From NCBI RefSeq assembly GCF_001955535.1, contig NZ_MPVN01000001.1, forward strand, positions 310,001 to 374,000: a DNA stretch of 64,000 bases, given 5' to 3'. This document shows, piece by piece, positions 1 to 9,187 of the stretch. Origin of the DNA: Paenibacillus sp. FSL H7-0326. Lineage in GTDB: Bacteria > Bacillota > Bacilli > Paenibacillales > Paenibacillaceae. The position numbers and the translations under genes are program-made. How positions within the stretch are numbered: position 1 is the stretch's first letter; each line of letters begins with the position of its first letter. The notes under the pieces were generated by a model. That model had not been told where the DNA came from. It made no database searches and was given only the letters and a program-made list of their open reading frames with translations.

Positions 1-35
1 TGTAGAGAGCATTACAAAGTAAAATTCTTATCATA

Positions 36-86
36 AAAAAACCTTTGAGATCCGTGTGAACCTATCACACCGCTCAAAGGTTTTTT
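36..86. terminator. Bidirectional intrinsic terminator
   Basis: Inverted repeat with outer arms AAAAAACCTTTGAG and CTCAAAGGTTTTTT and an inner GTGTGA/TCACAC stem. It has A and T runs on both sides, so it can stop transcription in both directions. It lies directly after the stop of the minus-strand EamA gene. Confidence 0.85.
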
Positions 87-106
87 GCATTTATTATATA
101 ATCTCC

Positions 107-1036
107 TTATGAGGAGTAGCTTTCAGTTGGATTTCCTCCGCTCTCTTCCTGCCGCTTCCGGCCTGCGAGCTGAGGATAGGCGATGCCAATCAGAATGACG
201 GTAATACCGATCCATTGCAGGACGGATACCCTCTCATTAAGCACGAATATAGAAGCAAGTATGGCAACAGGAAGTTCTCCAGCACTTAGAATAGAAGCCA
301 GTCCAATACTAATCTTTGGTGCACCAAGAGCTAGCAGAAGCACCGGTATGACAACACCGAAAACACCAAGGATCAGTCCGTATATCCATAATCCATTCTC
401 GAAAGAAACCTGCAATACAGCTGATGGGCCATACATCGTGACATGAAGCACCAGCAGGAGCAGCAAACTCCCTGTTGAGGTGAAGAAGCTTCTTGAAATC
501 GTAGGCATTGCTGTCTCGACCCGTCCGCTGAAAAATATGAACAGCGCCATCATAACCGCAGCCATGAGCCCAAGAAATACCCCCTGCACACTCAATTCCA
601 TTGGATTCGCCCCAATAACACCTCCAGCCAGTACGGTGCCCAAGAGCAATAACAGAATGGATAAGACTGTTGCTTTCGAAGGTCTTTGCCGTGTTGTGAT
701 GACTTCTATAACGACTCCTATCCAAGTAAATTGAAACAGCAGCACCACGGCGATCGACGCAGGAATACTCTGCAGTGACAAATAGTAAAACACTCCTGTC
801 AAACAAGTGCATGCCCCCACACCGGCAAGACGAATAAATTGTCCCAGCTTCACCTTTTTCCTGGAGAACATAAGCATGAGAATCAGCATGATCAGCCAGC
901 CTGATCCAAACTGCCCAAGGGTCACCTCCTGGAATGTAAACCCCTGCTGGTAGGCAAGCTTAACGATGCTCGACAAAATCCCAAACGAGCAAGCTGCCAA
1001 AAACACATAAAACGAGTTCTTCATAAGTTGTAACAA
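107..1036 (-). CDS. EamA/DMT-family membrane transporter
   Basis: A 309-residue polytopic membrane protein of the drug/metabolite transporter superfamily. About ten hydrophobic segments form two EamA halves (roughly residues 8-145 and 155-295). The segment LQWIGITVILIGIAYPQ near the C-terminus is typical of the second half. Such proteins export metabolites or take up small solutes, and the substrate cannot be read from sequence. I chose the TTG start because GGAGG sits 9 nt upstream; the next ATG, four codons later, is too far from that site. The gene stands alone: a terminator-like hairpin separates it from the secreted-protein gene upstream, and another hairpin follows it. The family call is firm and the function is unknown. 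Confidence 0.85.
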   Translation of the reverse strand: MLQLMKNSFYVFLAACSFGILSSIVKLAYQQGFTFQEVTLGQFGSGWLIMLILMLMFSRKKVKLGQFIRLAGVGACTCLTGVFYYLSLQSIPASIAVVLLFQFTWIGVVIEVITTRQRPSKATVLSILLLLLGTVLAGGVIGANPMELSVQGVFLGLMAAVMMALFIFFSGRVETAMPTISRSFFTSTGSLLLLLVLHVTMYGPSAVLQVSFENGLWIYGLILGVFGVVIPVLLLALGAPKISIGLASILSAGELPVAILASIFVLNERVSVLQWIGITVILIGIAYPQLAGRKRQEESGGNPTESYSS

Positions 1037-1052
1037 AGCTGTTAACCTCCAT

Positions 1053-1106
1053 AAAAAGACCCCGCTCCTATTGTTTTAGAATCCAGAAAACAATAAAAGT
1101 GGGGTC
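1053..1106 (-). terminator. Hairpin between the secreted-protein gene and the EamA gene
   Basis: Arms GACCCC and GGGGTC enclose a second ATTGTTTT/AAAACAAT pairing. On the minus strand it is followed by TTTTT. It most likely terminates the upstream 937-residue gene. Because it lies in the leader of the EamA gene it could also act as an attenuator. Confidence 0.7.
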
Positions 1107-1169
1107 CAATTCACGTTCTATTTAAATTACAGAATAAATATTAATCTAATTTGTATGGATTGTAAACCT

Positions 1170-3983
1170 CTATTTTACCGTTACAACGATCTTGTCTGTT
1201 TGTGTAACGCCGGCATCGTTAACCAGCTCCGCAACATATTCATAGGTTCCAGCAGCGCGATTCTGAATGGCAATCACCGCTTGCTGACCATTAGGAGAGC
1301 TCGGCACAAGTGTTGTAGCCTCGAGGAGCTCTCCGTTCTCATATAGACGATAAGTATGAGCGTTTGTTCCCCACCACAAGTTCATGAATACGGAGTAGTT
1401 GCCATCTTGATCCCAGTTGTCATTAGAGAGTACTGCTTTTCCTGGATTCGCATCGGTCACCGTAACAACAAGCTCGGAGCCTGTAGTCGTTCCATAAGTA
1501 TTCGTCAGCTCGTAAGTATATACGTACGTACCATTGCTTTTGCCAGTAATCGAGGTCGTTGCTGTTTGTCTCTCCGGAGACTTGTCACTGAGCTTCTGCT
1601 GATCAATGAGTTCACCGTTCTCATACAGCTTGTACTCTGTTGCATTGTTTCCCCACCACAAATTCATCGTTACATCATAATTCCCATTTCTCAGCCCCGT
1701 GTATCCGTGATTGCTCGTCAGTGCAGCATGTCCAGGCACACCGCCAGGAAGTACCGGTTCTTCTGGAACCTCTGGTTCTTCAGGCTCTTGAGGCTCTTCC
1801 GTTTCCTCCGCTGCAACAATATCCTCAATTCCCCTTGGTTTCAACTGATAATTCCCACGAAAAATGGCAGAAACTCCGGTAATACTGACTTTGTCGCCTT
1901 CCTGATAAGGGAACTCTTCGAGGCTTAGTCCTGTTCTTGTATCTACCCGAATATGATTCGTTTGATCTGAAACGGCATCAAATTCGAAGGACCCCGTCGG
2001 AGCAGCCGTAATAATGTTCTGAATGGTTACATTGTTTAATGTAACTAGCTGACCTTGATTACTATCATTGATAGCTGTCACTTCCTTGGATTGTGGAAGA
2101 TCAGCGGTGCCTGTCTTCTCAATGGAGACAACATCCGCCAGCTCAAGCTCTGTATTATACAGTGTTAAAGGTGCAGTAATCTGCACCTTATCACCTGTAT
2201 TGAAGCCGCTTTGTGTTTGATAAACATAAATCCCTGCTGTTTCATCCTGAATGTAGAACGCCTGACCGCCAAATGCACCGGGCTGAGTTGTAATTACACC
2301 CTCAACTTTGACCACAGTGCCTTCAGGCTGGAGACGTGCTTCACTGATCGGAATTAAGCTTATCTGGGGAGACTCCTCTTCTTCATCGGGTAACGGTTCG
2401 GCGGATACATTCGCAATCGTCACCGGGGAAGTCAGGAGGTTGGAGCCATTTAGTCTAAGTCTCAAGTTCGCAGCACCTGTCGTTCCCGGTTTGATCTGTA
2501 CAGTCAGATCCTTGTAAGCCGTGCCTTGACTATTCGCCGTTACACTGAAGGCTTGACTATAGCCGTATGCGCTCGGCCACGTGCCATTCTCATTTTGCAC
2601 CTTCGCAACCTGTGTTCCGCCTGCTAAATAAATTCCTGCACTATATCCTGATACCGTACTGTTCGGAGCAAGATTGTTGATCACAACCCGAATCTGGAAC
2701 GTTTCTGCATTCGGGAGCTCGTCTTGGTGAACAAAGCTGTAAGCCGGGTTCGAAGGTGCTGGAGTTGTGCTTCCATAAGATCCTGGCTTGAACGTCGATG
2801 GATCCCACCACTTGTATCCTGCTGCCGGTTGAGACCAAGGCTCTGCTTGAGGCTCGGTTGATGCAGCTGGTTCTTCAAAAGCAAGCAGCTCTGTCGGCTG
2901 ATCGAGCTCAAGACCGGAAACCTCTGTCAGATCCGTATAACTCTCTTGATCTGTCAACCAATTCATCAAATTCACCAGCAGCACGGCATCATCCTGCTCC
3001 TTGAAGCCGTCATACGTTGTCTTCTTGCTTCCTGTTTCTTCCCGCAAATACTTCGGTGTAGCATCCTCGACCGGTGAGGAATCACCTATAAAGGCTGCTT
3101 TACCCTCGCCTACTTTAGATACGGCCACATAAGGTCCTTCCTCAATGCCGCCGCCATTGTATACGCCCTGATCTACTGCATTGCCCCATGCCTCATTCGT
3201 CTCAGGCACGTACACGATGCCCTTTGCCTTCTCCGGGTCAGTAATAGCAAGCGTGGAGCCCGCATGCATCGCTACAGAGTCTACCCCTTCAGTTATGCCG
3301 AAGGATTGTTCTGGTTCCACAATGACATTCGCATCCACATCGCCAAGTGCGTTATAGCGGAAGCGGACACCAAAATGATCCGACAGCCAGTCCGAACTAA
3401 CGACTCCTTGCATAGCAGCCGAGTTCTTCTCCTCGGTACTCATACCCTTGGCCGGATCTGTCCATGCGCCTCTACGATACCCGTTGAAGGATTCAGAGCC
3501 ATCCCAACGGTTCTTGTTGCGGTCTGCGTTATAATGGTCACCAATGAAAAAAATGCTTCCACCCTGCTCTACATATTGTTCCATGGCTGCTTGTTCACTT
3601 TGTTTGAAAGGGACATTCGGTTCTGCGATGACAAAGGCATCGTAGTCAGACAAGTCGCTGAGTGTGATCGGAGTGGATTTACGAAGCTCTTTTACATAGA
3701 AGCCATCTGCTGCCAAAGCATTGCCAAAATCGGAAAAACCACCGTCAATAACCCAATCTGCCGCACCTGCCGTCTGTGCATGCGTATTATCAAACAATAT
3801 TTTCTTCCCGGCATTCTCGTTAACAACTTTTGCGTTGATAAATGGTGCCGGATCCGCAGGACCTTCTGCATGAGCGGAAGGAACGTCAATCCCCCATCCT
3901 GTGTGAATAGTAGCCGCAAGGGATAATGCGGTAACCGCTTTAAACCATTTGCTGCGTCTGATCCATCCCGAAGCTTCTCTCAT
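1170..3983 (-). CDS. Large secreted modular protein: GATase-like domain, OB-fold region, two Ig-like modules
   Basis: A 937-residue exported protein. A Sec signal peptide (about 1-39) has a basic N-terminus and an AHA cleavage motif. Residues about 45-345 resemble the ThuA/DUF4350-like Rossmann domains (motif GGSIFFIGDHY). After a Pro-rich linker comes a beta-rich region (about 390-530). Residues about 545-735 look like the OB-fold found in YhcR-type extracellular nucleases. A Glu/Pro-rich spacer (EEPQEPEEPEVPEEP) leads to two homologous C-terminal modules (about 755-850 and 853-937), each with an NLWWG signature as in the Ig-like N-terminal domain of ChiA-type chitinases. There is no sortase motif or membrane anchor, so it is probably released. 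I see no catalytic nuclease motif, so the activity is open. AGGAGGAGAAGG stands directly before the ATG. Confidence 0.75.
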   Translation of the reverse strand: MREASGWIRRSKWFKAVTALSLAATIHTGWGIDVPSAHAEGPADPAPFINAKVVNENAGKKILFDNTHAQTAGAADWVIDGGFSDFGNALAADGFYVKELRKSTPITLSDLSDYDAFVIAEPNVPFKQSEQAAMEQYVEQGGSIFFIGDHYNADRNKNRWDGSESFNGYRRGAWTDPAKGMSTEEKNSAAMQGVVSSDWLSDHFGVRFRYNALGDVDANVIVEPEQSFGITEGVDSVAMHAGSTLAITDPEKAKGIVYVPETNEAWGNAVDQGVYNGGGIEEGPYVAVSKVGEGKAAFIGDSSPVEDATPKYLREETGSKKTTYDGFKEQDDAVLLVNLMNWLTDQESYTDLTEVSGLELDQPTELLAFEEPAASTEPQAEPWSQPAAGYKWWDPSTFKPGSYGSTTPAPSNPAYSFVHQDELPNAETFQIRVVINNLAPNSTVSGYSAGIYLAGGTQVAKVQNENGTWPSAYGYSQAFSVTANSQGTAYKDLTVQIKPGTTGAANLRLRLNGSNLLTSPVTIANVSAEPLPDEEEESPQISLIPISEARLQPEGTVVKVEGVITTQPGAFGGQAFYIQDETAGIYVYQTQSGFNTGDKVQITAPLTLYNTELELADVVSIEKTGTADLPQSKEVTAINDSNQGQLVTLNNVTIQNIITAAPTGSFEFDAVSDQTNHIRVDTRTGLSLEEFPYQEGDKVSITGVSAIFRGNYQLKPRGIEDIVAAEETEEPQEPEEPEVPEEPVLPGGVPGHAALTSNHGYTGLRNGNYDVTMNLWWGNNATEYKLYENGELIDQQKLSDKSPERQTATTSITGKSNGTYVYTYELTNTYGTTTGSELVVTVTDANPGKAVLSNDNWDQDGNYSVFMNLWWGTNAHTYRLYENGELLEATTLVPSSPNGQQAVIAIQNRAAGTYEYVAELVNDAGVTQTDKIVVTVK

Positions 3984-4160
3984 CCTTCTCCTCCTAATAG
4001 TAAATATTTGGTATATAGCAATTTATTCTATCATTTGATTAATAAAAAATATCGTACATTATGTAAAATACAGATCAATTTAATAAGCTCTTCCCTGAGA
4101 ATGATGCAGGATTTTGTAGTTTGGTGACGAATTCACTGCATTCTTTATCATTCATCTTAC

Positions 4161-4202
4161 AAAAACAAAAAAACCGTCTTATTTTGAAAGACAGTTTTTT
4201 CG
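4161..4202 (-). terminator. Terminator of the fused peptide-ABC ATPase gene
   Basis: Stem 4171-4180 with 4188-4197 and loop ATTTTG. The one apparent mismatch becomes a G-U pair only in the minus-strand RNA, which then runs into a T-rich tract. This fits a minus-strand terminator. Confidence 0.75.
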
Positions 4203-4238
4203 CTATAGCATCGAAACCATTTCATAATATTCAATTGA

Positions 4239-5975
4239 TTAACCTGCAGGAATAGCGACAAAATGACCTTTTGACACTTCAACCAGCTGCGAATTTCGCA
4301 AATTGTACCTATCCTCACTTGTCTGCTCTTCCAGGAGTCTTCTTGTCTTCTGGGCTTCAACCTTGGGATCCGGCACAGGGATTGCAGCAAGCAGAGACTT
4401 CGTATATTCGTGCTGGGGATTGGAATACAGCTCCTCACTCTCAGCAAGCTCTACGATTTTCCCGGCGTACATAACTGCAACTCTATCACTAATATGCTTA
4501 ACCATTGAAAGATCATGGGCAATGAACAGATAAGTCAGCCCAAGCTTATGCTGCAGCTCTTCGAGCAGCTTCACTACTTGAGATTGGATCGATACGTCCA
4601 GAGCAGATAAAGGCTCATCACAGACGATAAACTTCGGCTCGACCGCAAGCGCACGTGCAATTCCGATTCTTTGCCGCTGTCCGCCGGAGAATTCGTGCGG
4701 GTAGCGATCTGCATATGCCGGGTCGAGGCCGACCATATCCAGCAGCTCCTCTACTCTCTTCTTACGAGCTTCCTTGCTGCCGCTGAGACCATGTACATCC
4801 ATTGCTTCACCAATAATATCGACAATTTTGAATCTCGGATTCAAAGACGCATAGGGATCCTGGAAGATCATTTGCATGTGACGGCGCATCATTTTCATTT
4901 CCTTGGCCTTTAATCGGTTGACGGGCATGCCTTGATACAGCACTTCACCTGCCGTCGGCTCATGCAGTCTCAGTATCGCTCTTCCTGTCGTTGATTTGCC
5001 TGAACCCGATTCACCAACGACCCCAAGCGTCTCGCCTGGTTTAACGTAAAAGCTGATATCGTCAACGGCTCTAATTACGTTTCCTTTGCCAAGATCAAAA
5101 TATTGTTTAAGCCCATTCACCTCCAGCAGAGGTTCATTGCGAAATGGAGTAATAATCTGAGGTGCCGGCTTCGGCTTCTTCTTCTCATCCAGTCTTGGCA
5201 ATGCATTCAGCAGCTTCAAAGTATAGGGGTGATCAGCCTGCTCGAATATTTCCGCTGTCGTTCCCTTCTCTACAATTTCTCCATCCTTCATCACCACGAC
5301 ACGATCACACATTCCGGCTACAACGCCTAAATCATGAGTAATCAGTATAATAGAGGTTCCGAATTTCTCCTGCATATGCTTCATGACATTTAAGATCTGG
5401 GCCTGAATGGTAACATCCAGCGCCGTCGTCGGTTCGTCCGCAATCAGTAATGAAGGTCTGCATGCAAGCGCGATGGCAATCATCACACGCTGTCTCATCC
5501 CTCCCGAGAATTCATGAGGATACTGATTATACCTTGCCTCTACTTCCCTAATTCCGACCAGCTTCAGCATTTCGATCGCTTCCTGTTTCGCTTCCTTCTT
5601 CGACATGTTCCGATGCTTGATCAGACTTTCGGCAATTTGCTTGCCAATCCGGATCGTTGGATTAAGAGAGGTCATCGGGTCCTGAAAAATCATGCCGATG
5701 TCTCTTCCACGGATCGATTCCATCTCCTTCTCCGATTTGTGAGCCAAATTCTGACCCAGGAACAAAATCTCCCCATCCTTCATGCGGGAAGGAGGTGATG
5801 GCAGCAGCCTCATGATCGAGCGGGCAGTTACACTCTTCCCGCTTCCCGATTCACCGACAATTCCCAGGGTCTCTCCCTTCTTCACATCAAAGCTGATCCC
5901 TTTAACTGCATCAAATTCCCGTTCCTGTGATCGGAAGGATACTTGCAAATTATGAACCTGTAAAATAGTCTCCAC
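4239..5975 (-). CDS. Fused OppD-OppF-type ABC ATPase for peptide import
   Basis: A double ATPase of about 578 residues in which the two nucleotide-binding subunits of a dipeptide/oligopeptide/nickel-type importer are joined in one chain, as in GsiA. Each half has a Walker A ([10 protein letters not shown] and [10 protein letters not shown]), a signature (FSGGMRQR and FSGGQRQR), a Walker B with DEP, a switch His (THD, AHD), and an oligopeptide/dipeptide C-terminal extension. It should power the permease pair encoded divergently across a 190-bp intergenic region. The longest frame opens with GTG at 5984, but that GTG overlaps the GCAGGTGA ribosome-binding site. The GTG at 5975, 5 nt beyond it, is the better start. 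The substrate is not evident. Confidence 0.9.
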   Translation of the reverse strand: METILQVHNLQVSFRSQEREFDAVKGISFDVKKGETLGIVGESGSGKSVTARSIMRLLPSPPSRMKDGEILFLGQNLAHKSEKEMESIRGRDIGMIFQDPMTSLNPTIRIGKQIAESLIKHRNMSKKEAKQEAIEMLKLVGIREVEARYNQYPHEFSGGMRQRVMIAIALACRPSLLIADEPTTALDVTIQAQILNVMKHMQEKFGTSIILITHDLGVVAGMCDRVVVMKDGEIVEKGTTAEIFEQADHPYTLKLLNALPRLDEKKKPKPAPQIITPFRNEPLLEVNGLKQYFDLGKGNVIRAVDDISFYVKPGETLGVVGESGSGKSTTGRAILRLHEPTAGEVLYQGMPVNRLKAKEMKMMRRHMQMIFQDPYASLNPRFKIVDIIGEAMDVHGLSGSKEARKKRVEELLDMVGLDPAYADRYPHEFSGGQRQRIGIARALAVEPKFIVCDEPLSALDVSIQSQVVKLLEELQHKLGLTYLFIAHDLSMVKHISDRVAVMYAGKIVELAESEELYSNPQHEYTKSLLAAIPVPDPKVEAQKTRRLLEEQTSEDRYNLRNSQLVEVSKGHFVAIPAG

Positions 5976-6069
5976 GATGTTCACCTGCTTATAAAGTTAA
6001 TGAATAGAATTCAATCTCTTAACATCTGAGAGTTATGAAATTGATAAATGAATTGACCTTATGTAAATT

Positions 6070-6113
6070 TTGTCACTATGGTGATTGACAAGGTTCTAAA
6101 CCGCAAATAAAAT
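6070..6113 (+). promoter_or_regulatory. Promoter of the peptide permease operon with overlapping inverted repeat
   Basis: TTGACA at 6085-6090, a 17-nt spacer and TAAAAT at 6108-6113 form a near-consensus sigma-A promoter for the plus-strand permease operon. An inverted repeat TTGTCA-N10-TGACAA (6070-6091) covers the -35 box and could be an operator. Confidence 0.65.
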
Positions 6114-6164
6114 ATACTATATTGATCGGAATAATGCAATTTCTTTAGAAAGGAGGTAAACGAT

Positions 6165-7625
6165 ATGGAAATTGCGAGATCACCGGAACCTTCCCAGTCA
6201 CCTGTGCATTTCCGTTTTTCAGATATTATCAGTGAAGCCTATGGCAAAATGCTGCATCGCCCCTTGTATGCCTGGGCACTGATCATCCTGGGACTGCCTG
6301 TTCATTTGGTCACTTTCTTCATTCATTGGTCTCGGAGAGGCAAACAATCTTCCTCTTCACTCATGGAGCAAATTAGAACAGAGCTGATCGCTTCAGGCGA
6401 CCGGGATGAATTGAAACGAAAATACATAACCCAGCTGGAGCGCAAGCATGCTTTTTTCAATCAGAAGGTATCAGCAGCACAGCTTGAATCAGAGGCTGAA
6501 CAATGGACAGAGGAATCTTTCCAGTCCGCAGTATTGCTCCAGGCTGAAGAACGAGGAAGAGCCCTTGGTCTGGATCAGCGAAGCTATCATCAGAGGTTTC
6601 AGTCCTGGCTGCAGCAGCCTTTGTTCCTTGGTATTTCATTACTTCCAGGACTATTGATGTACATACTTATTCTTCTGTACAGCAACCCCTACGTGAAGTA
6701 TATCTTTGAGAGACTGATCATGAGCTTTTTCGTCATCATAGGAGTCACCATTGCAGTATTTTCAATCCTGTACCTATCTCCTTTCGATCCGGCTGCCAAC
6801 ATTCTCGGCGAAGGGGCGACGAAGGAGCAGATCGCGAATTTTAATCACATTTACGGTCTGGATCAGAGTTATTTCGCACAGCTGTGGAACAATCTGAAGG
6901 GAATAGCGTTGTTTGACCTCGGTACTTCCTACACCGGCAATGAAGATGTAGCGTCGAGTATCGCACGTAAATTTCCGATTACACTTACTTTGACCCTGAT
7001 ATCACTTCTTATGGCCATCATCATTGCGATTCCTGTAGGCATAATTTCAGCAACCAAGCCTAATTCCTTTTTTGACTACACCTTTATGTTCGTCGCACTG
7101 ATCGGTCTGTCCATCCCGAACTTCTGGCAAGGGCTCATCTTTATAATGAACTTCTCAATTAAGCTGGGCTGGCTTCCCGCCACCTTTAATCCTGAGAATG
7201 CAGCTTCGATCATCATGCCGACCATTGTGCTCGGTACCGGCCTTACCGCCGCCGTTGCTCGAATGACCCGTTCTTCTACATTAGAAGTCATTCACGAGGA
7301 TTACATTACTACAGCCAAAGCAAAAGGACTTAGTAGAAGAGCCGTACTCTGGAAGCATGCCGTGGGCAATGCCATTATCCCGATCATTACGGTCATTGGG
7401 CTTCAGTTTGGCGGAATGCTCGGCGGTGCTGCAGTAACGGAGAAAGTGTTTAACATCAGCGGTATCGGAAGCTACATCGTCGATAAGCAGTTTATACCTG
7501 ATATCCCTGGTATTCTAGGGGGAGTCGTATACACCGCAATCACGATCTCCATCGTTAATGTCATTATCGACATTTTGTATGCGTTCTTTGATCCTCGGAT
7601 CAGATCCAGAATGAAACAATATTAA
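6165..7625 (+). CDS. OppB/DppB-type permease with N-terminal extension
   Basis: A 486-residue inner-membrane permease. Residues about 176-486 are an ordinary BPD_transp_1 subunit of the OppB/DppB/NikB class, with the coupling-helix (EAA) loop around DYITTAKAKGLSRRAVLWKH and the usual DPR C-terminal motif. Residues 1-175 are extra: a hydrophobic segment (about 36-54), a charged, probably helical stretch rich in Gln and Glu (about 60-145), and another hydrophobic segment (about 153-172). Normal OppB proteins are about 310 residues. AAGGAGGT stands 7 nt before the ATG. It heads a tight three-gene operon, with the next permease 5 nt downstream, and should form the channel with that protein and the divergent fused ATPase. 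Confidence 0.9.
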   Translation: MEIARSPEPSQSPVHFRFSDIISEAYGKMLHRPLYAWALIILGLPVHLVTFFIHWSRRGKQSSSSLMEQIRTELIASGDRDELKRKYITQLERKHAFFNQKVSAAQLESEAEQWTEESFQSAVLLQAEERGRALGLDQRSYHQRFQSWLQQPLFLGISLLPGLLMYILILLYSNPYVKYIFERLIMSFFVIIGVTIAVFSILYLSPFDPAANILGEGATKEQIANFNHIYGLDQSYFAQLWNNLKGIALFDLGTSYTGNEDVASSIARKFPITLTLTLISLLMAIIIAIPVGIISATKPNSFFDYTFMFVALIGLSIPNFWQGLIFIMNFSIKLGWLPATFNPENAASIIMPTIVLGTGLTAAVARMTRSSTLEVIHEDYITTAKAKGLSRRAVLWKHAVGNAIIPIITVIGLQFGGMLGGAAVTEKVFNISGIGSYIVDKQFIPDIPGILGGVVYTAITISIVNVIIDILYAFFDPRIRSRMKQY

Positions 7626-7630
7626 AGCAG

Positions 7631-9145
7631 GTGCTTCTTATGTCCATGGTATTAAAGCATGCTTCTCGTTCCGGACAGCTTAAACTATCTACCGAATATG
7701 TACAATCTCAATTTACATGGGTTGTCTCTCTTGCTCTTACGCTGATCTTTCTATTTAACAGTTTCGATTGGGGCACCGGCAGTATACAGACTATTGGCTT
7801 CACTGCTTTTGCAGCCTATGGCCTGTTTACAATTCTGCAGATCATCATCACTGTTCTTATAAGGAAAGATCTGATGAAGCATGGCGAGATCCGCGGCTCT
7901 ACAAGAGCGCTGGGATATGTGCAGCTGCTGTCCGTTGCGACAGGCAACATTTTTATCGTCGCTTCCGCATTCCATTTGATTAAGAAGAAAAAGTCCGCCG
8001 AGTATACACTCGCCGTATACCTACTTCTTACTCAGCTGTTTGTCATTGTACTATCTGCGTTGAATCTATTTAAGCCTTATGTATCCGACACATTTCTTCC
8101 TGCCATGTTTGTACTTGCGGTCGTCCTTCTATTCGATCTCATCGTCCTTGGCTTGACAGCGAGATATGTCAGCTATGATCAGGCACCAAAATGGATGGTT
8201 TACATCGCAGTTCCACTGATCATCACGAGCATTACAGGCAACCTGTTTGCTTTACTGTTAGGTGTGAGTCTGCTGATTAAAGTACGCAGCTCTTATACGG
8301 TAACTTCCGGCAAGTGGGAACGCGTGTGGGGAAAAATTACGCAAAATACGACTTCGATGCTGGGTCTATTTTTTATCATCCTAATGTTCGCCATATCGGT
8401 ATGCAGCTATTTCACATTTGACTATGATATGGCCATCGAGAACAATTACAGCGCTATCTTGCAGACACCAAGTCTGAGCTATCCCTTGGGAACCGATCAT
8501 TTCGGACGAGACTTGTTCTCCCGTATCGTATTCGGCGCAAGAATATCGCTCATCGTAGGCTTCATGTCTACCTTAATTCCGGTTATTATAGGCGGAATAC
8601 TTGGAGCACTAGCAGGCTATTATGGTCGACGTGCTGACAATGTGATTATGCGTTTACTGGACGTTCTGTACGCTATTCCCGGTATATTGCTGGCCATCGC
8701 CATCATCGCTGCATTTGGTGCAAACACAACGAACTTGATCATTGCACTCAGTGTCGGTTCGATACCGACCTACGCAAGAACGATGCGCGCTAACGTACTC
8801 ATGGTATCGAATTTCGAGTATGTCGATGCTGCCCGTGCCTTTGGCTCAAGCAACCTGTCTATCATTTTCAAGCACATTGTACCAAACTCGCTTGCGCCTA
8901 TGATTGTCAAGTCGACACTTACGATCGGCGGAGCTGTTATTGCAACAAGTAGTCTAAGTTACTTGGGATTAGGCGTGGAGCCTCACATTCCGGAATGGGG
9001 CAATATTCTGAAGGTGGGCAGTACTTATCTTGAATCTCACTCTTATCTCGCCATCTACCCAGGTCTAGCGATCGTTGCGCTTGTCTTGTCGTTCAACTTC
9101 TTGGGAGACGGACTGCGTGACGCCCTTGATCCCAAGCTTGATTAA
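7631..9145 (+). CDS. OppC/DppC-type permease with long membrane N-terminal extension
   Basis: A 504-residue membrane protein. The last 270 residues or so (from about 235) are a typical OppC/DppC permease: the motif LGTDHFGRDLFSRIVFGAR, the coupling loop YVDAARAFG, and the C-terminal ending LGDGLRDALDPKLD. The first 230 residues add about six hydrophobic segments not found in ordinary OppC (about 300 residues). Its partner also carries an N-terminal extension, so this looks like a property of the whole transporter. It begins 5 nt after the first permease, and a 42-nt gap leads to the binding-protein gene. The transporter class is clear; the substrate and the role of the extension are unknown. 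Confidence 0.9.
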   Translation: MLLMSMVLKHASRSGQLKLSTEYVQSQFTWVVSLALTLIFLFNSFDWGTGSIQTIGFTAFAAYGLFTILQIIITVLIRKDLMKHGEIRGSTRALGYVQLLSVATGNIFIVASAFHLIKKKKSAEYTLAVYLLLTQLFVIVLSALNLFKPYVSDTFLPAMFVLAVVLLFDLIVLGLTARYVSYDQAPKWMVYIAVPLIITSITGNLFALLLGVSLLIKVRSSYTVTSGKWERVWGKITQNTTSMLGLFFIILMFAISVCSYFTFDYDMAIENNYSAILQTPSLSYPLGTDHFGRDLFSRIVFGARISLIVGFMSTLIPVIIGGILGALAGYYGRRADNVIMRLLDVLYAIPGILLAIAIIAAFGANTTNLIIALSVGSIPTYARTMRANVLMVSNFEYVDAARAFGSSNLSIIFKHIVPNSLAPMIVKSTLTIGGAVIATSSLSYLGLGVEPHIPEWGNILKVGSTYLESHSYLAIYPGLAIVALVLSFNFLGDGLRDALDPKLD

Positions 9146-9187
9146 AGCCATCATGTTCATTCATACATTATAAGGAGGAATTTTCCC

